Notes under the pieces: model-generated | What the model was told of the DNA's origin: nothing | The model's database searches: none | The model's input: the letters and a program-made list of their open reading frames with translations, nothing else | Part shown: piece after piece, positions 9,719-19,091 of the stretch | Layout: each line of letters opens with the position of its first letter | How positions within the stretch are numbered: the stretch's first letter is position 1 | NCBI RefSeq assembly: GCF_004124235.1 | Contig: NZ_CP032487.1 | Span: 248,001-312,000, forward strand | Direction of reading: 5' to 3' | From: Yersinia hibernica | GTDB taxonomy: Bacteria; Pseudomonadota; Gammaproteobacteria; Enterobacterales; Enterobacteriaceae | Length of the DNA stretch: 64,000 bases | Program-made: the position numbers and the translations under genes

Positions 9719-9757
9719 CTCTTTCCCTGCGGTGTCTAGTTTAAAACAGGGAAAGAG
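9719..9757. repeat. 11-bp perfect hairpin between ftsX and rpoH
   Basis: Perfect inverted repeat CTCTTTCCCTG (9719-9729) / CAGGGAAAGAG (9747-9757) with a 17-base loop, 15 bases after the ftsX stop. No T-run follows on either strand, so it is not a classic intrinsic terminator. It may mark the 3' end of ftsYEX mRNA or overlap upstream rpoH promoters. Confidence 0.6.
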
Positions 9758-9847
9758 CCATTGCTGGCTTATTAATCCCGTAAATACCCTCAGATACGCG
9801 CAGTGCGTTATCTGCTAAAATTAGCCGTTGAAACTGTGATCCAGTTT

Positions 9848-9874
9848 GAACTTTTATGGTAATAATCGGTCAAA
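9848..9874 (+). promoter_or_regulatory. Sigma-E promoter of rpoH
   Basis: GAACTT (9848-9853), 16 bases, then TCAAA (9870-9874) is an exact match to the extracytoplasmic sigma factor sigma-E consensus. It lies about 110 bases upstream of the rpoH ATG. E. coli rpoH also has a sigma-E promoter (P3), so this links envelope stress to the cytoplasmic heat-shock regulon. Other rpoH promoters probably lie in the same 280-base gap but are not resolved here. Confidence 0.85.
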
Positions 9875-9985
9875 GAACACAGTGAAATGATAGGGTGCCC
9901 AGCGCTTGAAACTGCTTATGCAGGTGATAAAATAGTGGCGCTGAGAGAATTTGCACTAAACATGCATGCAATGAGAGGGTTTTGA

Positions 9986-10843
9986 ATGACCAAAGAAATG
10001 CAAACTTTAGCCTTAGTACCCCAAGGTAGTCTGGAAGCCTATATTCGGGCTGCCAATGCCTATCCAATGCTGACTGCAGAGGAAGAGCGGGAACTGGCTG
10101 AACGGCTGCATTACCAGGGCGATCTGGAGGCGGCTAAACAGCTAATCCTGTCTCACCTGCGCTTTGTTGCTCATGTTGCCCGTAACTATTCCGGGTATGG
10201 TTTGCCGCAGGCTGACCTTATTCAGGAAGGTAATATTGGCTTGATGAAAGCGGTTCGCCGTTTTAACCCCGAAGTTGGGGTCCGTCTGGTGTCCTTCGCG
10301 GTACACTGGATCAAAGCAGAAATTCACGAATATGTTCTGCGCAACTGGCGGATAGTTAAAGTCGCGACCACTAAAGCTCAGCGTAAGTTGTTCTTTAACC
10401 TGCGTAAAACTAAGCAGCGTTTGGGCTGGTTCAATCAGGATGAAGTTGAGCTGGTTGCCAAAGAACTGGGTGTGACCAGTAAAGATGTTCGCGAGATGGA
10501 GTCACGTATGTCCGCACAGGATATGACTTTTGACCCATCTCCAGATGATGAAGCTCGTGATGGCCAATCTATGGCCCCGGTCCTGTATTTACAGGATAAA
10601 ACCTCAGACTTTGCTGATGGCATTGAAGAGGATAATTGGGACAACCACGCAGCAGACAAATTGTCTTATGCGCTGGAAGGCTTGGATGAGCGGAGTCAGC
10701 ATATTATTCGTGCTCGTTGGCTGGATGATGACAATAAGTCTACGTTGCAGGAGCTGGCTGATCAGTACGGCGTATCTGCTGAACGTGTTCGTCAGCTTGA
10801 AAAGAACGCGATGAAAAAATTACGTATGGCAATCGAAGCCTGA
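9986..10843 (+). CDS. rpoH: Heat-shock sigma factor RpoH (sigma-32)
   Basis: RNA polymerase sigma factor for heat-shock genes, 285 residues (E. coli 284). Region 2 is visible as [17 protein letters not shown] and the following [15 protein letters not shown]. The RpoH box QRKLFFNLR (132-140), diagnostic for sigma-32 against other sigma factors, is intact. Region 4 ends with the helix-turn-helix [17 protein letters not shown]. The first codons are nearly the same as in E. coli, where they take part in the mRNA thermosensor; I infer the same control. A strong terminator follows. Confidence 0.98.
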   Translation: MTKEMQTLALVPQGSLEAYIRAANAYPMLTAEEERELAERLHYQGDLEAAKQLILSHLRFVAHVARNYSGYGLPQADLIQEGNIGLMKAVRRFNPEVGVRLVSFAVHWIKAEIHEYVLRNWRIVKVATTKAQRKLFFNLRKTKQRLGWFNQDEVELVAKELGVTSKDVREMESRMSAQDMTFDPSPDDEARDGQSMAPVLYLQDKTSDFADGIEEDNWDNHAADKLSYALEGLDERSQHIIRARWLDDDNKSTLQELADQYGVSAERVRQLEKNAMKKLRMAIEA

Positions 10844-10872
10844 TACAGCGCTAGCGATGCTGCAATACGACA

Positions 10873-10900
10873 AAAAGGGCGATATTAATATCGCCCTTTT
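10873..10900. terminator. Bidirectional terminator of rpoH and panM
   Basis: Palindrome with arms AAAAGGGCGATATT / AATATCGCCCTTTT. The GC-rich stem is flanked by A and T runs that serve as a U-tract on either strand. It lies between the convergent rpoH (stop 10843) and panM (stop 10914). Confidence 0.9.
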
Positions 10901-10913
10901 GCTTTTCTGATTT

Positions 10914-11306
10914 TCACCGCTGCCAGCAATGAGTGCCGCGGCTAAAACCACAGGCGCGCATGAAGCCATCCACCGCTGCCCGGTTTGTAGCTGCCACCTG
11001 ATCGTCTTTTAATTGCCAGTGTTTCACTTGCGCTAACTGACGCAATGTTTCTTCAATTAGATAGAGCCCCACACCACGCCGGCGCGTAACTTCCCTGACA
11101 TATAAATCCTGCAGCTCGGCCTGCGGGCCATCTACGCTAACTTTCACTGCCCCTAACAAGCGCTCATTGAATCGCGCAGCAAAGAGCGGTTTACCGTCTT
11201 GAATCCATTGCTGCCAGAGGGCCGGCTGTTGCTCAGGCCAAATTTTCGCTAAATCGGTAACATCCTGATGAGTAAGGGTTGTTAATCGTTCAATAGTCAG
11301 TTTCAT
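10914..11306 (-). CDS. panM: PanD maturation factor PanM (PanZ)
   Basis: GNAT-fold protein that promotes self-cleavage of the aspartate decarboxylase zymogen PanD and, with bound acetyl-CoA or CoA, regulates pantothenate synthesis. The 130-residue product matches E. coli PanM/PanZ (127). The KIWPE segment near the start, AARFNERLLGAVKV, and the acetyl-CoA loop REVTRRRGVGLYLIEETL are all visible. Convergent with rpoH, as in E. coli. Confidence 0.92.
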   Translation of the reverse strand: MKLTIERLTTLTHQDVTDLAKIWPEQQPALWQQWIQDGKPLFAARFNERLLGAVKVSVDGPQAELQDLYVREVTRRRGVGLYLIEETLRQLAQVKHWQLKDDQVAATNRAAVDGFMRACGFSRGTHCWQR

Positions 11307-11727
11307 CGTCGATAGACCGCATAGATATAAGGGTTATAGGGTTGTGGTTTATTGTACTAGATCACGGGTCAGAGAGTTGTGTAAGTTTTTCTGTACGTTC
11401 ACGGGGGAAAATGTTTTTTCGCTACTGCATTTTCCGAGTTTTAACAGAGTAAATGATCACATAACCAGCATAACCCACTATCATTTGTGTGAAATCCATT
11501 CAATTTAATCCTAATTTTATGCTGTTTACACCGCTTGTTTCTGCTTGTCTCAGTTGATTTACAGCATAAAACTCCTGTTTAATAGCATGAAAAATAAAGT
11601 CTTATTAGAAAAAAGCATGACTTTTGAGACTAAATCATTCTTACTTATGAAGAAAACGTTACGGCGCTATAAAACGTTAAGACCAACACAACAAGCACGT
11701 TCACAATGACAGATGGGGAATTCGCGG
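11307..11727. other. AT-rich intergenic region upstream of livK
   Basis: A 421-base gene-free stretch that must hold the panM and livK promoters. It contains a perfect inverted repeat TTTTATGCTGT (11515-11525) / ACAGCATAAAA (11561-11571) with a 35-base loop, and further AGCAT(A/G)A motifs at 11467, 11584 and 11614. Near the gene there is a repeat of AAAACGTT (around 11654 and 11672). In E. coli the liv genes are controlled by Lrp and leucine; these motifs may be binding sites, but I cannot assign them. No small ORF with a convincing ribosome site was found. Confidence 0.6.
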
Positions 11728-12843
11728 ATGAAATTAACAAAAGGTAAAGTGTTGCTGGCTGGGTGTATCGCGATGGCGATGAGCCATGCTGTACTGGCGA
11801 AAGACATTAAAATTGCCATTGTTGGCGCAATGTCTGGCCCGGTTGCCCAATACGGTGACATGGAATTTACCGGTGCTCGTCAGGCTATTGCTGATATCAA
11901 TGCCAAAGGTGGAATTAATGGCGATAAATTAGTCGGTGTGGAATACGATGATGCCTGCGACCCGAAACAAGCGGTGGCGGTGGCTAACAAAGTGATTAAC
12001 GATGGCATCCGTTATGTTATTGGCCATCTGTGTTCCTCTTCAACTCAGCCTGCTTCAGACATTTATGAAGATGAAGGCGTGATTATGATCACCCCTGCTG
12101 CGACTAATGCTGACCTGACCACCCGTGGTTATAAAATGATTATGCGCACCACCGGCCTGGATTCTGACCAAGGCCCAACTGCGGCAAAATATATCCTTGA
12201 AACTATCAAACCTAAACGAATTGCTGTCGTGCATGATAAGCAGCAATACGGTGAAGGTTTGGCGCGCTCTGTTCGTGATAGCCTGAAAAAGCAAGGCACA
12301 GAACCCGTGCTGTTTGAAGGTGTGACCGCCGGTGATAAAGATTTTTCCACACTGGTTGCTCGCTTGAAGAAAGAGAACGTCGATTTTGTCTATTTCGGTG
12401 GTTACTACCCAGAGATGGGCCAAATCCTGCGTCAGGCTAAGCAAGCTGGCTTGACTGCGCGCTTTATGGGGCCGGAGGGGGTGGGTAACTCCTCACTGTC
12501 TAACATCGCAGGTGATGCTTCCGAGGGCATGTTGGTGACATTACCAAAACGCTACGACCAGGTTCCTGCTAACCAGCCTATCGTGGATGCGCTGAAAGCG
12601 AAGAAATTGGACCCAACGGGCCCGTTCGTCTGGACGACCTATGCGGCGTTGCAATCACTGACTACCGCCATGGAGCGCAGTGGCAGCCAAGAACCGGCGG
12701 ATTTAGTCAAAGATCTGAAAACCGGCAAGCCGGTAGAAACAGTGATGGGGCCATTGAACTGGGATGAAAAAGGCGATTTGAAAGGGTTTGAGTTCGGTAT
12801 TTTTGAATGGCATGCGGATGGTTCATCTACCGCAGTCAAATAA
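11728..12843 (+). CDS. livK: Branched-chain amino-acid binding protein LivK/LivJ
   Basis: Periplasmic solute-binding protein for leucine, isoleucine and valine that feeds LivHMGF. The start is set at the ATG at 11728, 6 bases after a GGGGAATT-type ribosome site; an ATG 15 bases earlier is inside that site. The 371-residue precursor has a signal peptide cleaved after ALA ([20 protein letters not shown]...VLA) and then [14 protein letters not shown], as in E. coli LivJ and LivK. The conserved binding-site segment [14 protein letters not shown] is present. Only one binding protein is encoded here, whereas E. coli has both livJ and livK; the symbol is given by position. Confidence 0.94.
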   Translation: MKLTKGKVLLAGCIAMAMSHAVLAKDIKIAIVGAMSGPVAQYGDMEFTGARQAIADINAKGGINGDKLVGVEYDDACDPKQAVAVANKVINDGIRYVIGHLCSSSTQPASDIYEDEGVIMITPAATNADLTTRGYKMIMRTTGLDSDQGPTAAKYILETIKPKRIAVVHDKQQYGEGLARSVRDSLKKQGTEPVLFEGVTAGDKDFSTLVARLKKENVDFVYFGGYYPEMGQILRQAKQAGLTARFMGPEGVGNSSLSNIAGDASEGMLVTLPKRYDQVPANQPIVDALKAKKLDPTGPFVWTTYAALQSLTTAMERSGSQEPADLVKDLKTGKPVETVMGPLNWDEKGDLKGFEFGIFEWHADGSSTAVK

Positions 12844-12912
12844 CAATAATATTAGAATCATCAAGTTATAGGGTTGCTTTTGCAGCAATCCGGCCCCTTT
12901 TACCAACTGCAC

Positions 12913-12938
12913 ATCCCCCCACGTTTCGGGGGGATTTT
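12913..12938 (+). terminator. Terminator-like hairpin between livK and livH
   Basis: CCCCCC (12915-12920) and GGGGGG (12928-12933), extended by an AT/AT pair, enclose a 7-base loop and are followed by ATTTT. A smaller hairpin (GGGTTGC / GCAATCC) precedes it near 12872-12892. Its place between a binding-protein gene and the permease genes suggests partial termination that keeps LivK in excess over the membrane components. Confidence 0.75.
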
Positions 12939-13008
12939 CCGCTCTGCACACAGCAGATTAGATGCAGTGGACTAGGGCCGCCAGGCAAGTGAATCAAAGG
13001 GTTAGGGT

Positions 13009-13935
13009 ATGTCAGAGCAGTTTCTTTATTTCCTGCAACAGATGTTCAACGGCGTTACGTTGGGCAGCACTTATGCGCTGATCGCCATTGGTTACACCAT
13101 GGTGTATGGCATTATCGGCATGATTAACTTTGCCCACGGCGAAGTGTATATGATAGGCAGTTACGTCTCCTTTATCGTGATTGCTGCATTGATGATGATG
13201 GGTATTGATGCCAGCTGGTTATTGATTGGCTCCGCTTTTCTTGTCTCGATAGTGATTGCCAGTGCTTATGGTTGGAGTATTGAACGGGTGGCGTATAAGC
13301 CGGTTCGTAGCTCTAAGCGCTTGATTGCATTGATCTCAGCAATCGGGATGTCCATCTTTTTGCAAAACTACGTCAGTTTGACTCAAGGTTCGCGGGATCT
13401 GGCGTTACCGAGTCTGGTGACTGGCCAGTGGACGTTGGCGCAAGCCAATGGTTTTGCCGCGACCATCAGCACCATGCAGTTGACCATTTGGATAGTGACT
13501 TTCCTGGCGATGTTGGGGCTGACTCTCTTTATCCGCTATTCCCGCATGGGCCGCGCCTGTCGTGCCTGTGCCGAAGATTTAAAAATGGCCAGTTTACTGG
13601 GCATTAATACTGATCGGGTTATCTCGCTGACTTTTGTTATCGGTGCGCTGATGGCCGCAGTCGCTGGGGTCTTACTGGGGCAGTTTTATGGAGTGATTAA
13701 CCCATACATCGGCTTTATGGCGGGAATGAAAGCCTTCACCGCTGCGGTACTTGGTGGCATCGGCAGTATTCCAGGGGCGATGATCGGCGGCTTGATTCTG
13801 GGGGTTGCGGAAGCATTAACCTCTGCTTATCTCAGCACAGAATACAAAGATGCGGTTTCATTCGCTTTACTGATTGTCGTTTTGTTAGTGATGCCGACCG
13901 GGATTTTAGGCCGTCCGGAGGTTGAAAAAGTATGA
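13009..13935 (+). CDS. livH: Branched-chain amino-acid ABC permease LivH
   Basis: Inner-membrane permease subunit, 308 residues like E. coli LivH. About eight membrane segments; the conserved start [20 protein letters not shown] and the [16 protein letters not shown] motif are typical. The cytoplasmic coupling segment [19 protein letters not shown] is present. It overlaps livM by 4 bases (ATGA). Confidence 0.96.
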   Translation: MSEQFLYFLQQMFNGVTLGSTYALIAIGYTMVYGIIGMINFAHGEVYMIGSYVSFIVIAALMMMGIDASWLLIGSAFLVSIVIASAYGWSIERVAYKPVRSSKRLIALISAIGMSIFLQNYVSLTQGSRDLALPSLVTGQWTLAQANGFAATISTMQLTIWIVTFLAMLGLTLFIRYSRMGRACRACAEDLKMASLLGINTDRVISLTFVIGALMAAVAGVLLGQFYGVINPYIGFMAGMKAFTAAVLGGIGSIPGAMIGGLILGVAEALTSAYLSTEYKDAVSFALLIVVLLVMPTGILGRPEVEKV

Positions 13936-15218
13936 AGCAGCTCAATTTCCTTAACGCCATTATTTCCAGTATTGTTTTGCTCGTCCTCGCCTCGTTTGTG
14001 ATGGGATTGCAGTTGCAGTTAGACGGCACCAAACTTATTGTGCAGGGCGCTTCAGAAGTGCGCTGGTTGTGGATTGGCGCAGCTTGTATCGTGGTTTTCT
14101 TCTTCCAGTTGGTGCGCCCGCTCATCCAGCAGGGGATGAAAAAAGTCTCTGGCCCAGCATGGGTATTGCCCAGTTTTGACGGCACCACCCCGCGCCAGAA
14201 ATTATTGGCTGCGGCCATTATTGTTGCCGCCATCGCCTGGCCGTTTTTGGTCTCCCGAGGTTCGGTTGATATCGCGACATTGACCCTGATTTACGTCATG
14301 TTGGGCTTGGGGCTGAATGTCGTGGTGGGGCTATCAGGCTTGCTAGTTCTGGGCTACGGTGGCTTTTATGCTATCGGCGCGTATACCTATGCTTTGCTGA
14401 ATCACTATTACGGCCTAGGTTTTTGGGAGAGTTTACCCCTAGCAGGGATTGTCGCGGCACTGTCGGGCTTCTTGTTGGGCTTCCCAGTCTTACGTTTACG
14501 CGGAGATTATTTAGCCATTGTGACATTGGGCTTCGGTGAGATTGTGCGTATTTTGCTGCTCAATAATACTGAAATTACCGGTGGGCCGAATGGGATTAGC
14601 CAAATTCCTAAACCGACTCTGTTTGGCTTGGAATTCAGCCGCACGGCAAAAGATGGCGGTTGGGATACTTTCCACAATTTCTTTGGCCTCACTTATGATC
14701 CAAGCGACCGCATCATTTTCCTGTATATGGTCGCGCTGTTGCTGGTCATCCTGACTCTGTTTGTGATTAACCGATTGCTGCGTATGCCGTTGGGGCGGGC
14801 TTGGGAAGCACTGCGCGAAGACGAAATTGCCTGCCGCTCATTGGGCCTTAGCCCAACAAAAATCAAGCTGACTGCGTTTACCATCAGCGCCGCTTTTGCC
14901 GGTTTTGCTGGCACACTGTTTGCCGCGCGCCAAGGGTTTGTTAGCCCTGAATCTTTCACCTTTGTGGAATCTGCTTTTGTACTGGCGATTGTGGTATTAG
15001 GCGGGATGGGATCACAGTTCGCCGTTATCCTGGCCGCTGTGTTGCTGGTGGTCTCGCGTGAATTAATGCGCGACCTCAATGCTTACAGTATGTTGCTGTT
15101 GGGGGCATTGATGGTGTTGATGATGATCTGGCGGCCACAGGGGCTGCTGCCAATGAAACGGCCGCAATTGAAGCTGAAAGTGGCCGATATCAACGCTAAA
15201 CAGGGGGAATCAGCATGA
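13932..15218 (+). CDS. livM: Branched-chain amino-acid ABC permease LivM
   Basis: Second permease subunit, 428 residues (E. coli 425), with about ten membrane segments. The N-terminal extension of enterobacterial LivM is present (residues 1-100), followed by the LivM core with [36 protein letters not shown] and LGGMGSQ. It overlaps both livH (ATGA) and livG (4 bases), so the permease and ATPase genes are translationally coupled. Confidence 0.96.
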   Translation: MKQLNFLNAIISSIVLLVLASFVMGLQLQLDGTKLIVQGASEVRWLWIGAACIVVFFFQLVRPLIQQGMKKVSGPAWVLPSFDGTTPRQKLLAAAIIVAAIAWPFLVSRGSVDIATLTLIYVMLGLGLNVVVGLSGLLVLGYGGFYAIGAYTYALLNHYYGLGFWESLPLAGIVAALSGFLLGFPVLRLRGDYLAIVTLGFGEIVRILLLNNTEITGGPNGISQIPKPTLFGLEFSRTAKDGGWDTFHNFFGLTYDPSDRIIFLYMVALLLVILTLFVINRLLRMPLGRAWEALREDEIACRSLGLSPTKIKLTAFTISAAFAGFAGTLFAARQGFVSPESFTFVESAFVLAIVVLGGMGSQFAVILAAVLLVVSRELMRDLNAYSMLLLGALMVLMMIWRPQGLLPMKRPQLKLKVADINAKQGESA

Positions 15219-15982
15219 GTACGCAACCTTTGTTAGCGGTTGAAGGGCTATCGATGCGCTTTGGTGGATTATTGGCGGTGAACAACGTTGGCTTGCATCT
15301 CAAGCAAGGGGAGATTGTCTCGCTGATTGGGCCGAATGGCGCGGGTAAAACCACCATTTTTAACTGTCTGACTGGATTTTATCGTCCGACTGGCGGCACC
15401 ATTAAATTACGAGATCGCCATATTGAAGGGCTGCCTGGGCAGGTCATTGCTCGAATGGGCGTGATTCGTACTTTCCAGCATGTGCGCTTGTTCCGTGAGA
15501 TGACGGTGGTAGAGAACCTGCTCGTGGCGCAGCACCAACACCTTAAAAGCGGCATATTTGCGGGCTTGCTGAAAACGCCCGGCTTTCGACGGGCAGAGGC
15601 TGATGCCTTAGAGCGTGCGGCCAGTTGGCTCGAGCGTGTTGGATTATTGGAACTGGCCAACCGTCAGGCCGGGAATTTGGCCTACGGGCAACAACGGCGT
15701 TTGGAAATTGCCCGCTGTATGGTCACCCGCCCTGAGCTATTAATGTTAGATGAACCCGCCGCGGGCCTGAACCCGAAAGAAACTGATGAATTAAATCAGT
15801 TAATTATGGAATTGCGCGACCAGCACCAAGTGTCGGTATTGCTGATTGAGCACGACATGAAATTGGTGATGGGGATTTCTGATCGTATTTATGTGGTGAA
15901 TCAGGGAACGCCGTTAGCGCATGGCTTACCAGCAGAAATCCGTAATAACCCAGATGTGATCCGGGCCTATTTGGGCGAATAA
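15215..15982 (+). CDS. livG: Branched-chain amino-acid ABC ATPase LivG
   Basis: ATP-binding subunit, 255 residues, same length as E. coli LivG. Walker [10 protein letters not shown] lies near residue 40, the signature region is [15 protein letters not shown] and Walker B is [13 protein letters not shown]. The His switch is in [13 protein letters not shown]. The YGQQRR signature in place of LSGGQ is normal for LivG. Confidence 0.96.
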   Translation: MSTQPLLAVEGLSMRFGGLLAVNNVGLHLKQGEIVSLIGPNGAGKTTIFNCLTGFYRPTGGTIKLRDRHIEGLPGQVIARMGVIRTFQHVRLFREMTVVENLLVAQHQHLKSGIFAGLLKTPGFRRAEADALERAASWLERVGLLELANRQAGNLAYGQQRRLEIARCMVTRPELLMLDEPAAGLNPKETDELNQLIMELRDQHQVSVLLIEHDMKLVMGISDRIYVVNQGTPLAHGLPAEIRNNPDVIRAYLGE

Positions 15983-16006
15983 AAACGGGCGAGGCATAAA
16001 CATAAC

Positions 16007-16708
16007 ATGTTGTCATTTAATCAAGTTTCAGCCCATTACGGCAAAATTCAAGCATTACATCAGGTTAGTCTGCACATCCAACAAGGTGAAATTGTGACCT
16101 TAATTGGTGCCAATGGGGCGGGTAAAACCACCCTGCTGGGGACCTTGTGCGGTGAACCTCGCGCCACTGAAGGCAGCATTGTGTTTGGTGAGCAGGACAT
16201 TACTGATTGGCAGACTGCACGTATCATGCGGGAGGCGATTGCGATTGTGCCAGAAGGGCGCCGAGTATTTTCTCGAATGACGGTTGAAGAGAACTTGGCG
16301 ATGGGCGGCTTCTTTGCTGATCGCCAGCAATATCAACAACGTATTGAGCGAGTTTACGACTTATTCCCACGGCTGTTTGAGCGTCGTGTCCAGCGGGCTG
16401 GCACTATGTCTGGTGGTGAGCAGCAAATGTTGGCGATTGGGCGTGCATTGATGAGCCAACCTAAATTGTTGTTATTGGATGAGCCTTCTCTGGGGTTGGC
16501 ACCGATTATTATTTTGCAAATATTCGATACTATTCAACAGCTACGGGAAGAGGGAATGACTATCTTCTTGGTTGAACAGAATGCTAATCAGGCGCTGAAA
16601 CTGGCTGACCGAGGGTATGTACTGGAGAATGGCCGTATTGTTCTAGAAGATACGGGGTCGGCATTACTGGCCAATGAAGCCGTGCGCTCTGCTTATTTAG
16701 GCGGTTAA
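16007..16708 (+). CDS. livF: Branched-chain amino-acid ABC ATPase LivF
   Basis: Second ATP-binding subunit, 233 residues (E. coli 237). Walker A GANGAGKTT, signature MSGGEQQMLAIGRALM and Walker B LLLLDEPSLGLAP are intact. Last gene of livKHMGF, followed by a terminator. In E. coli the ugp operon comes next; here about 8 kb of fimbrial genes are interposed. Confidence 0.96.
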   Translation: MLSFNQVSAHYGKIQALHQVSLHIQQGEIVTLIGANGAGKTTLLGTLCGEPRATEGSIVFGEQDITDWQTARIMREAIAIVPEGRRVFSRMTVEENLAMGGFFADRQQYQQRIERVYDLFPRLFERRVQRAGTMSGGEQQMLAIGRALMSQPKLLLLDEPSLGLAPIIILQIFDTIQQLREEGMTIFLVEQNANQALKLADRGYVLENGRIVLEDTGSALLANEAVRSAYLGG

Positions 16709-16738
16709 ACACGGCATTAATATATTTGTATTTTAATT

Positions 16739-16765
16739 AAGGCCCGGCTCAGGGCCTTATTATTT
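16739..16765. terminator. Terminator between livF and the fimbrial operon
   Basis: AAGGCCC (16739-16745) / GGGCCTT (16752-16758) with a 6-base loop, followed by ATTATTT on the plus strand and TTAATTAAAAT on the minus strand. It lies between the convergent livF stop (16708) and the fimbrial tip gene stop (16778), so it probably serves both. Confidence 0.85.
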
Positions 16766-16777
16766 AGCTGATAGACT

Positions 16778-17878
16778 TTATGCCAACGGAGTAATAGTAA
16801 AATTCAGCGTATCACTATAACTTCCTTTATCAGTAGTATCAGTATGGTAAAGCTGTATGGTGGGTGACCAACACATTCTTTCCTCACCCGCGCTATTATC
16901 CGCGGTCAGCTGTATAAATTTTTTATCGACGGGCAATGAAAAATCTGTTTTGATATTTTCATCATTCTTTAGTGCCACTTGATAATTAATAATATTATTG
17001 CCTTGATTTTCTTTTAATTGAAAATACTGACTGTTCGGAGCTAATCCATTTATATTACTCGCACTTATCATATAACGGGTATTGTGTATTCCCATGGCCC
17101 GATAGCTGATACAAAAACGATTTGTGGCCGGGTTAACCAACGGAGTATATAGGCCAACTCCGCCAGTGCTTTTATCGAGTAAATTATCCAAATCAATACT
17201 TTTTAATTGCCATATCGCCGTCGCTAAGCGGAATTTTGGATCAACTGTTACTGCAGATGGTGCCATGTTTGCTTGAGGATCAAAGAATTCACATTGATCT
17301 CCTGAAGGGCTAAATGAAACACCCTTTGATGAAAGTAGAGAATATTGCTGCTCATTAGACATGAGTATGCCACCAACAGTCGCGCCGATTCTGATATTCT
17401 TGAGGGCATTCGCATTAGTGGTAAATGACACATAATAGTGCGTATTATTAAATGCAACCTGATGATTGTTAAATTCAATTTCTTTAATATCTTTATTTAA
17501 ACCCTCACGGCGAATACCATTAAGAGATAGGTCATGAATATGTTGTAGATTAATATCTAAATTTGGTGAGCCATCAGCATTAAAGAAATAGAGTGAAAGC
17601 AGAGCCTTGTGTGAGTGTAATGAGGTGTTTTTCAGGTTTTCATCAGGAATATTGATTAATTCTTTCCACTTAATCCGATGTGCATCTGGATTCTGATCAA
17701 ATAAGCCCTCGACTAGATTTGCCTGAAATGAAACTTTCACACTGCCATCATCTAATAGTGTGGCTGAGCAGTTGGAATAAGATTGGACATAGTCATAAAA
17801 ATAAGAGTTAGCTATTGCTCCCTGGGGCAAGATTAATAGCAATAATCCCATCAATAATTTTGTTATTTTTACCTTCAT
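16778..17878 (-). CDS. CS1/CFA-I-type fimbrial tip adhesin (CfaE/CooD/CblD-like)
   Basis: Last gene of the fimbrial operon, 366 residues, close to the usual 360 of CfaE/CooD tip proteins. A signal peptide (about 1-23, ending AIA) precedes NSYFYDYVQSYSNCSATL. Four Cys (about residues 37, 196, 254, 338) could form two disulfides. The C-terminus SYSDTLNFTITPLA has the shape of the CblD pilin domain end that receives and donates a beta strand. In the family, the N-terminal half binds receptor and starts assembly at the usher; here this is inferred. A GGAGAG site precedes the ATG. The receptor cannot be predicted. Confidence 0.82.
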   Translation of the reverse strand: MKVKITKLLMGLLLLILPQGAIANSYFYDYVQSYSNCSATLLDDGSVKVSFQANLVEGLFDQNPDAHRIKWKELINIPDENLKNTSLHSHKALLSLYFFNADGSPNLDINLQHIHDLSLNGIRREGLNKDIKEIEFNNHQVAFNNTHYYVSFTTNANALKNIRIGATVGGILMSNEQQYSLLSSKGVSFSPSGDQCEFFDPQANMAPSAVTVDPKFRLATAIWQLKSIDLDNLLDKSTGGVGLYTPLVNPATNRFCISYRAMGIHNTRYMISASNINGLAPNSQYFQLKENQGNNIINYQVALKNDENIKTDFSLPVDKKFIQLTADNSAGEERMCWSPTIQLYHTDTTDKGSYSDTLNFTITPLA

Positions 17879-17910
17879 TTAGTGTCTCTCCATGACTATC
17901 AACGATGATT

Positions 17911-18429
17911 TTAGCTATTTGTTTCAAATATTAATGTCAGCTGCCCGGAATATTTTCCCGAGATATTCGGCCCACTCGGTGCCAGTGCAGAGATTTGCAA
18001 TAGATAGTCAGTGCTCATTAAATTGTTTTTTCCACTATTCACCGTGAATGTTTCGGGGGTGGTTGATAGTGGCCGCAAAGTTGCCCTATCCTGCCCCCAA
18101 CGTATTTCAGCGGGTGAGAATGCCAGTGCAGCGGAATCATTTGTCTGACGCATTAGCACCAGCGGATTTTTAACTGAAATACGGAAATCCTCTTGCCGAC
18201 GTAGCTTTACTGTTATGGGAATTTCAGATTGATAAACTCTATGATTATCCAAGCGAGGATTGAGTTTGATGCTGGAATACCAGCCACCTTGCGGTTTTTC
18301 TACCTCGATTCGAGGCTGGGCGGTGACTTCTAATGTGACGTCAATATTCCCCAACGACGCAGGAATTCCTGCAGAAACGGCTTGCCAGGGGAAGAGTAGT
18401 AATATGGCTGCTATTTTTATCATGTTCAT
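17911..18429 (-). CDS. Fimbrial minor subunit, alpha-fimbria pilin fold
   Basis: Exported protein of 172 residues with a signal peptide ending VSA. The mature start carries the alternating hydrophobic pattern NIDVTLEVTAQPRIEV expected of a donor strand, and the end KYSGQLTLIFETNS matches the YSG-x-hydrophobic ending of CS1/CFA-I pilins. It is more divergent than the four upstream pilins, and its place next to the tip gene suggests an adapter or minor subunit. An AAGGAGC site lies upstream of the ATG, and the chaperone stop is 8 bases before it. Confidence 0.72.
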   Translation of the reverse strand: MNMIKIAAILLLFPWQAVSAGIPASLGNIDVTLEVTAQPRIEVEKPQGGWYSSIKLNPRLDNHRVYQSEIPITVKLRRQEDFRISVKNPLVLMRQTNDSAALAFSPAEIRWGQDRATLRPLSTTPETFTVNSGKNNLMSTDYLLQISALAPSGPNISGKYSGQLTLIFETNS

Positions 18430-18437
18430 AATGCTCC

Positions 18438-19091
18438 TTATCTATATTCAGCAGGGCACTGCAAGCTAACAATTTTATCGTCAATCATCCCTTGTAGATG
18501 ACCGACAGATAATTGCCGGCGTTGGTCGGGATAGAGATTAAAATCGGCTAGATCTGCTAATTGAGTTTTAAGCTGATGCCACTGTAGACGGGTATTTCCG
18601 GTGTTTTCTAATACTAAATTTCCATCGCGGCAGTGGTGTGCCCATTGCTGTTGAGATGAGGCGGGCAAATGCCGCACCAGCCCCATATAACTGAGTTGTA
18701 CACCCACAACTGCCCCCGGCCCCCCGGCAACTTTAAGTGTATTTTCAGCCGCGACTGATAATCTATAAACTTGCTCTTTATCTGGCGATCGCAATGCTTT
18801 AATTATGATTCTTGCACTTTGTCTTGGGCCGAGTGTTAATTTAGAGGGGGCGGCAAATAGCATTGGTTGAATTTGTTCTCCAACCGGAGTTAATGACTCT
18901 TGCTCAGGGGATACGCCGGGATTATTGACCTGAAATAATTGCACCCTGATGTACTGGGTTTTTGTCCCGTGATTAATGACATTGACCACGGCATTGGGTT
19001 GCTGTAATTCCAATACATGTGGTTGGATGTCGATGGTAGCAAAGGCATTCATTGGTAATAAACTAGCGGCAATTAATAGTAAAGGTTTCAT
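18438..19091 (-). CDS. Second periplasmic fimbrial chaperone
   Basis: 217-residue periplasmic protein with signal peptide (MKPLLLIAASLLPMNAFA). It shares with the preceding gene the pattern VNVINHGTKTQYIRVQLFQVNNPG, the stretch SKLTLGPRQSARI (the PapD-like G1-strand region) and a Cys pair in the C-terminal domain. These are marks of CfaA/CooB-like class 5 chaperones. Its start lies inside the end of the first chaperone gene, overlapping 29 bases, so it is probably translationally coupled. It may be specific to the tip or minor subunits; that is inference. Confidence 0.78.
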   Translation of the reverse strand: MKPLLLIAASLLPMNAFATIDIQPHVLELQQPNAVVNVINHGTKTQYIRVQLFQVNNPGVSPEQESLTPVGEQIQPMLFAAPSKLTLGPRQSARIIIKALRSPDKEQVYRLSVAAENTLKVAGGPGAVVGVQLSYMGLVRHLPASSQQQWAHHCRDGNLVLENTGNTRLQWHQLKTQLADLADFNLYPDQRRQLSVGHLQGMIDDKIVSLQCPAEYR

